Made by a program: the position numbers and the translations under genes. From the NCBI RefSeq assembly GCF_000350145.1, contig NZ_BAOL01000072.1:1-34102 (forward strand): a DNA stretch of 34,102 nt, given 5' to 3'. The stretch is from Ilumatobacter nonamiensis YM16-303 (GTDB lineage: Bacteria > Actinomycetota > Acidimicrobiia > Acidimicrobiales > Ilumatobacteraceae). Of the stretch, positions 32,808-34,102 are shown piece by piece. The notes under the pieces were generated by a model, which saw nothing but the letters and a program-made list of their open reading frames with translations, was not told the DNA's origin and did no database searches. The first letter of the stretch is position 1. Each line of letters starts with the position of its first letter.

Positions 32808-33551
32808 TCAGGTACGAGCCCGACCGTCCTCGGAACGGAGCAGCTGGTGGGCAAGCGTGATCTCGACCACGACGACCGGGACGAGCACGAGGATCGCCGC
32901 AGCGGCGTGCATCGCCCACAGGGCGAGAAAGGAAAGCTCGAGATGGACTCCGAGCGCGTGGAGGATCTGGTGCTCGACGGCAACCGGAAGCGTCACGACG
33001 AGCAGGGTCAGACCGAACCGTCGACCGGTCAGCTGGAGCGAACGGCGCAGCGCGAGTCGCGCAGGAACGCGCTCGATCATCACGAGCGAACCGGCGAGGC
33101 ACGTGAGGGTGAACGCAACGAGTCCGGGGACGAACCCGAGGAGCGACGCCGTTCCGATGACGAGCGCCTGCGCGAGGTCGACCCCGACCAGGCGCCCATA
33201 CGGCAGGGTGCGGACCGCGCGGCGCAGACCGACGTCCTCCTCACCGAACTCGCGGCCGACCAGGGTGTCGAGCAGGCCGGCACACAACGCCGAGCCGAAC
33301 ATGAGCAGGCTGATCCAGAGATAGGTGCCGACGTAGAGCAGCGGCTCGCCACGCTCGATCCCACCGTGCACGATCCCGACGGCGAATGCCTCGATCGCCG
33401 CGAGCGGCCCGAACAGAACCAGACCGACGACCGCCAGGATCCCCGCGCGGCGCCGACAGATTCCCAGCGCAGTTCGAATCACCTCCCTGGCGCGTGGCCT
33501 GGACGAGCTCACGTCGCCACGCGACCAGCGCGGACTCGCAACGACAGCCAT
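32808..33551 (-). CDS. multi-pass membrane protein of unknown function
   Basis: 247 aa if started at the ATG 33551. About six hydrophobic segments, including AGILAVVGLVLFGPLAAIEAF, GTYLWISLLMFGSALCAGLL, and the last AAAAILVLVPVVVVEITLAH. A cytoplasmic stretch PYGRLVGVDLAQALVIGTAS and the Arg-rich VPARLALRRSLQLTGRRFG (near 180) recall glycerophosphoryl diester phosphodiesterase-type membrane domains and related unnamed proteins, but no family is certain. The start is uncertain: ATG 33587 is an alternative, and neither has a good ribosome-binding site. It lies 97 nt upstream of the ABC lipoprotein gene on the same strand and may or may not share its transcript. Confidence 0.65.
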   Translation of the reverse strand: MAVVASPRWSRGDVSSSRPRAREVIRTALGICRRRAGILAVVGLVLFGPLAAIEAFAVGIVHGGIERGEPLLYVGTYLWISLLMFGSALCAGLLDTLVGREFGEEDVGLRRAVRTLPYGRLVGVDLAQALVIGTASLLGFVPGLVAFTLTCLAGSLVMIERVPARLALRRSLQLTGRRFGLTLLVVTLPVAVEHQILHALGVHLELSFLALWAMHAAAAILVLVPVVVVEITLAHQLLRSEDGRART

Positions 33552-33682
33552 TGCATCGATCGCACCACACTCCAAGATGTCACACATCCCACACGAGCGT
33601 GGACGACCGGGGAGAGCGAGATCGTCGGACAACGCCTGCGACCATTCACCCGCGTCGACCACCCGGCGGCACGCGGGCGACC

Positions 33683-33712
33683 CACCCCTCGCCGGGTGGA
33701 GCGTCGCCACCC
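33683..33712 (+). promoter_or_regulatory. palindromic operator candidate, site 6 (three half-sites)
   Basis: Read toward the right: CACCC-N6-GGGTG-N9-CACCC, with the inner pair extended to CCACCC/GGGTGG. This is the only site facing a plus-strand gene, and its asymmetric third half-site is again on the gene side. It is 83 nt from the SHOCT remnant at 33796 and 131 nt from the minus-strand membrane gene. Confidence 0.72.
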
Positions 33713-33795
33713 GCGCTGGATCCATCATGGGCCCGGGCAGAGAGGCCGGCCCATCGCGCCGAACCGGTCGGATCGATCGAAGAGGAGAACGACGT

Positions 33796-33948
33796 ATGCC
33801 AGGATTGTTCAGGGGCGTGGCCCGAACGGCCGTGATCGCCGTTCATGGCAAACACACGAGTCGAACAGGGTGCCGTGATCATGCGTTCCACCGGTCGTTC
33901 GCAACGGATTCAGCAGCAAGCCAACCGATGGACACGGAGCAGACATGA
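33796..33948 (+). pseudogene. remnant of a SHOCT-protein N terminus, frameshifted and truncated
   Basis: The open frame reads MPGLFRGVARTAVIAVHGKH and stops at 33948. The first 15 residues match the SHOCT protein at 13222 (MPRLLRGMARTAVIA). After that the homologous pieces lie in other frames: SNRV around 33864-33875 and QANRWT near 33919-33936. The middle also has extra bases relative to the intact gene, and the SHOCT end is missing altogether. A good ribosome-binding site (GAGGAG, about 8 nt upstream of the ATG) is kept, so a short peptide could still be made. The next gene starts inside its end (33945). Confidence 0.65.
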
Positions 33949-34102
33949 CCGCCGACGATGATGCCGCTGTGACGGACACCCAAGACCCACCAACGCCCGA
34001 CGAGCCATCGAACAAGGCGATCAAGTTCCCCACCGCGCTCACGGTCCTGGGCATCGTTCTCCTGGCGGTCTGGGTCGCCTCGTTCCTCATCCCCTCGGGT
34101 TT
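33945..34102 (+). CDS. YfcC-family (C4-dicarboxylate/basic amino acid antiporter-like) permease, partial
   Basis: Only the first 52 codons are in the window; the frame is open at the right edge. A polar acidic head of about 27 residues (MTADDDAAVTDTQDPPTPDE) is followed by KFPTALTVLGIVLLAVWVAS and FLIPSG, the characteristic first helix of the YfcC/ArcD-like permease family (the head usually reads KFPxxxxLL). CGGAG is about 7 nt before the ATG. It lies directly downstream of the SHOCT remnant and of operator candidate site 6, so it is probably the functional target of that site. Product assignment rests on one helix. Confidence 0.6.
   Translation, partial: MTADDDAAVTDTQDPPTPDEPSNKAIKFPTALTVLGIVLLAVWVASFLIPSG

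Noticed and set aside
1-34102. CRISPR arrays, insertion sequences, tRNA or rRNA genes
   Set aside because: No regularly spaced repeats, transposase-like proteins, terminal inverted repeats or tRNA-like T-arm sequences other than that of tmRNA were noticed.

Overview
The window is high-GC DNA (roughly two thirds G+C by eye) with many GTG starts, a tmRNA gene whose 3' CCA is not encoded, and several families common in actinobacteria (SHOCT, DUF6325-like, DUF1206, actinobacterial-type formylglycine-generating enzyme). I infer an actinobacterium, perhaps Acidimicrobiia such as an Ilumatobacter relative. The class is a guess; the phylum is fairly secure.

Layout. 94-474 is ssrA (tmRNA). 631-3083 holds an arylsulfatase divergent from a bile-acid/sodium-symporter-family carrier. 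3085-3451 holds two overlapping tiny genes. An AraC regulator (3574-4482) faces a three-gene, stop/start-overlapping operon: SulP anion permease, acidic surface protein, AI-2E-type permease (4698-8007). A four-gene minus-strand operon (11546 to 8023) encodes PAP2 phosphatase, lipid kinase, DUF1206 protein and a second PAP2 protein, a phospholipid or polyprenyl phosphate theme. 11682-13191 has an unknown protein and a complete formylglycine-generating enzyme, the kind that would activate the sulfatase. From 13222 to 27387 lies a stress, polyphosphate and ion-transport block: SHOCT and DUF6325-like proteins, PPK2, ClC, an amino-acid permease, a CYTH-Ppx fusion, a P-type ATPase, a PLDc_N-SHOCT membrane protein, a CYTH protein, a MalT-like LuxR regulator and a second DUF6325-like/SHOCT pair. 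27509-33551 is a complete oligopeptide-type ABC importer (fused double ATPase, two permeases, Tat-type lipoprotein) plus a membrane protein. The right edge has a decayed SHOCT gene and the start of a YfcC-type antiporter.

The main discovery is a palindromic element, CACCC-N6-GGGTG, in six intergenic gaps. At four of them it is extended to CACCC-N6-GGGTG-N9-CACCC with the same polarity toward the downstream gene. The sites lie in front of the DUF6325-like/SHOCT operon, PPK2, the amino-acid permease/ClC pair, the CYTH/P-type ATPase operon (shared with the divergent LuxR regulator gene), the second DUF6325-like/SHOCT operon, and the SHOCT remnant/YfcC gene. I infer one local regulon that ties polyphosphate chemistry to ion and amino-acid transport, with the MalT-like regulator as first candidate for the binder. 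A second, unrelated dispersed hairpin occurs at 12210-12236 and 20002-20026.
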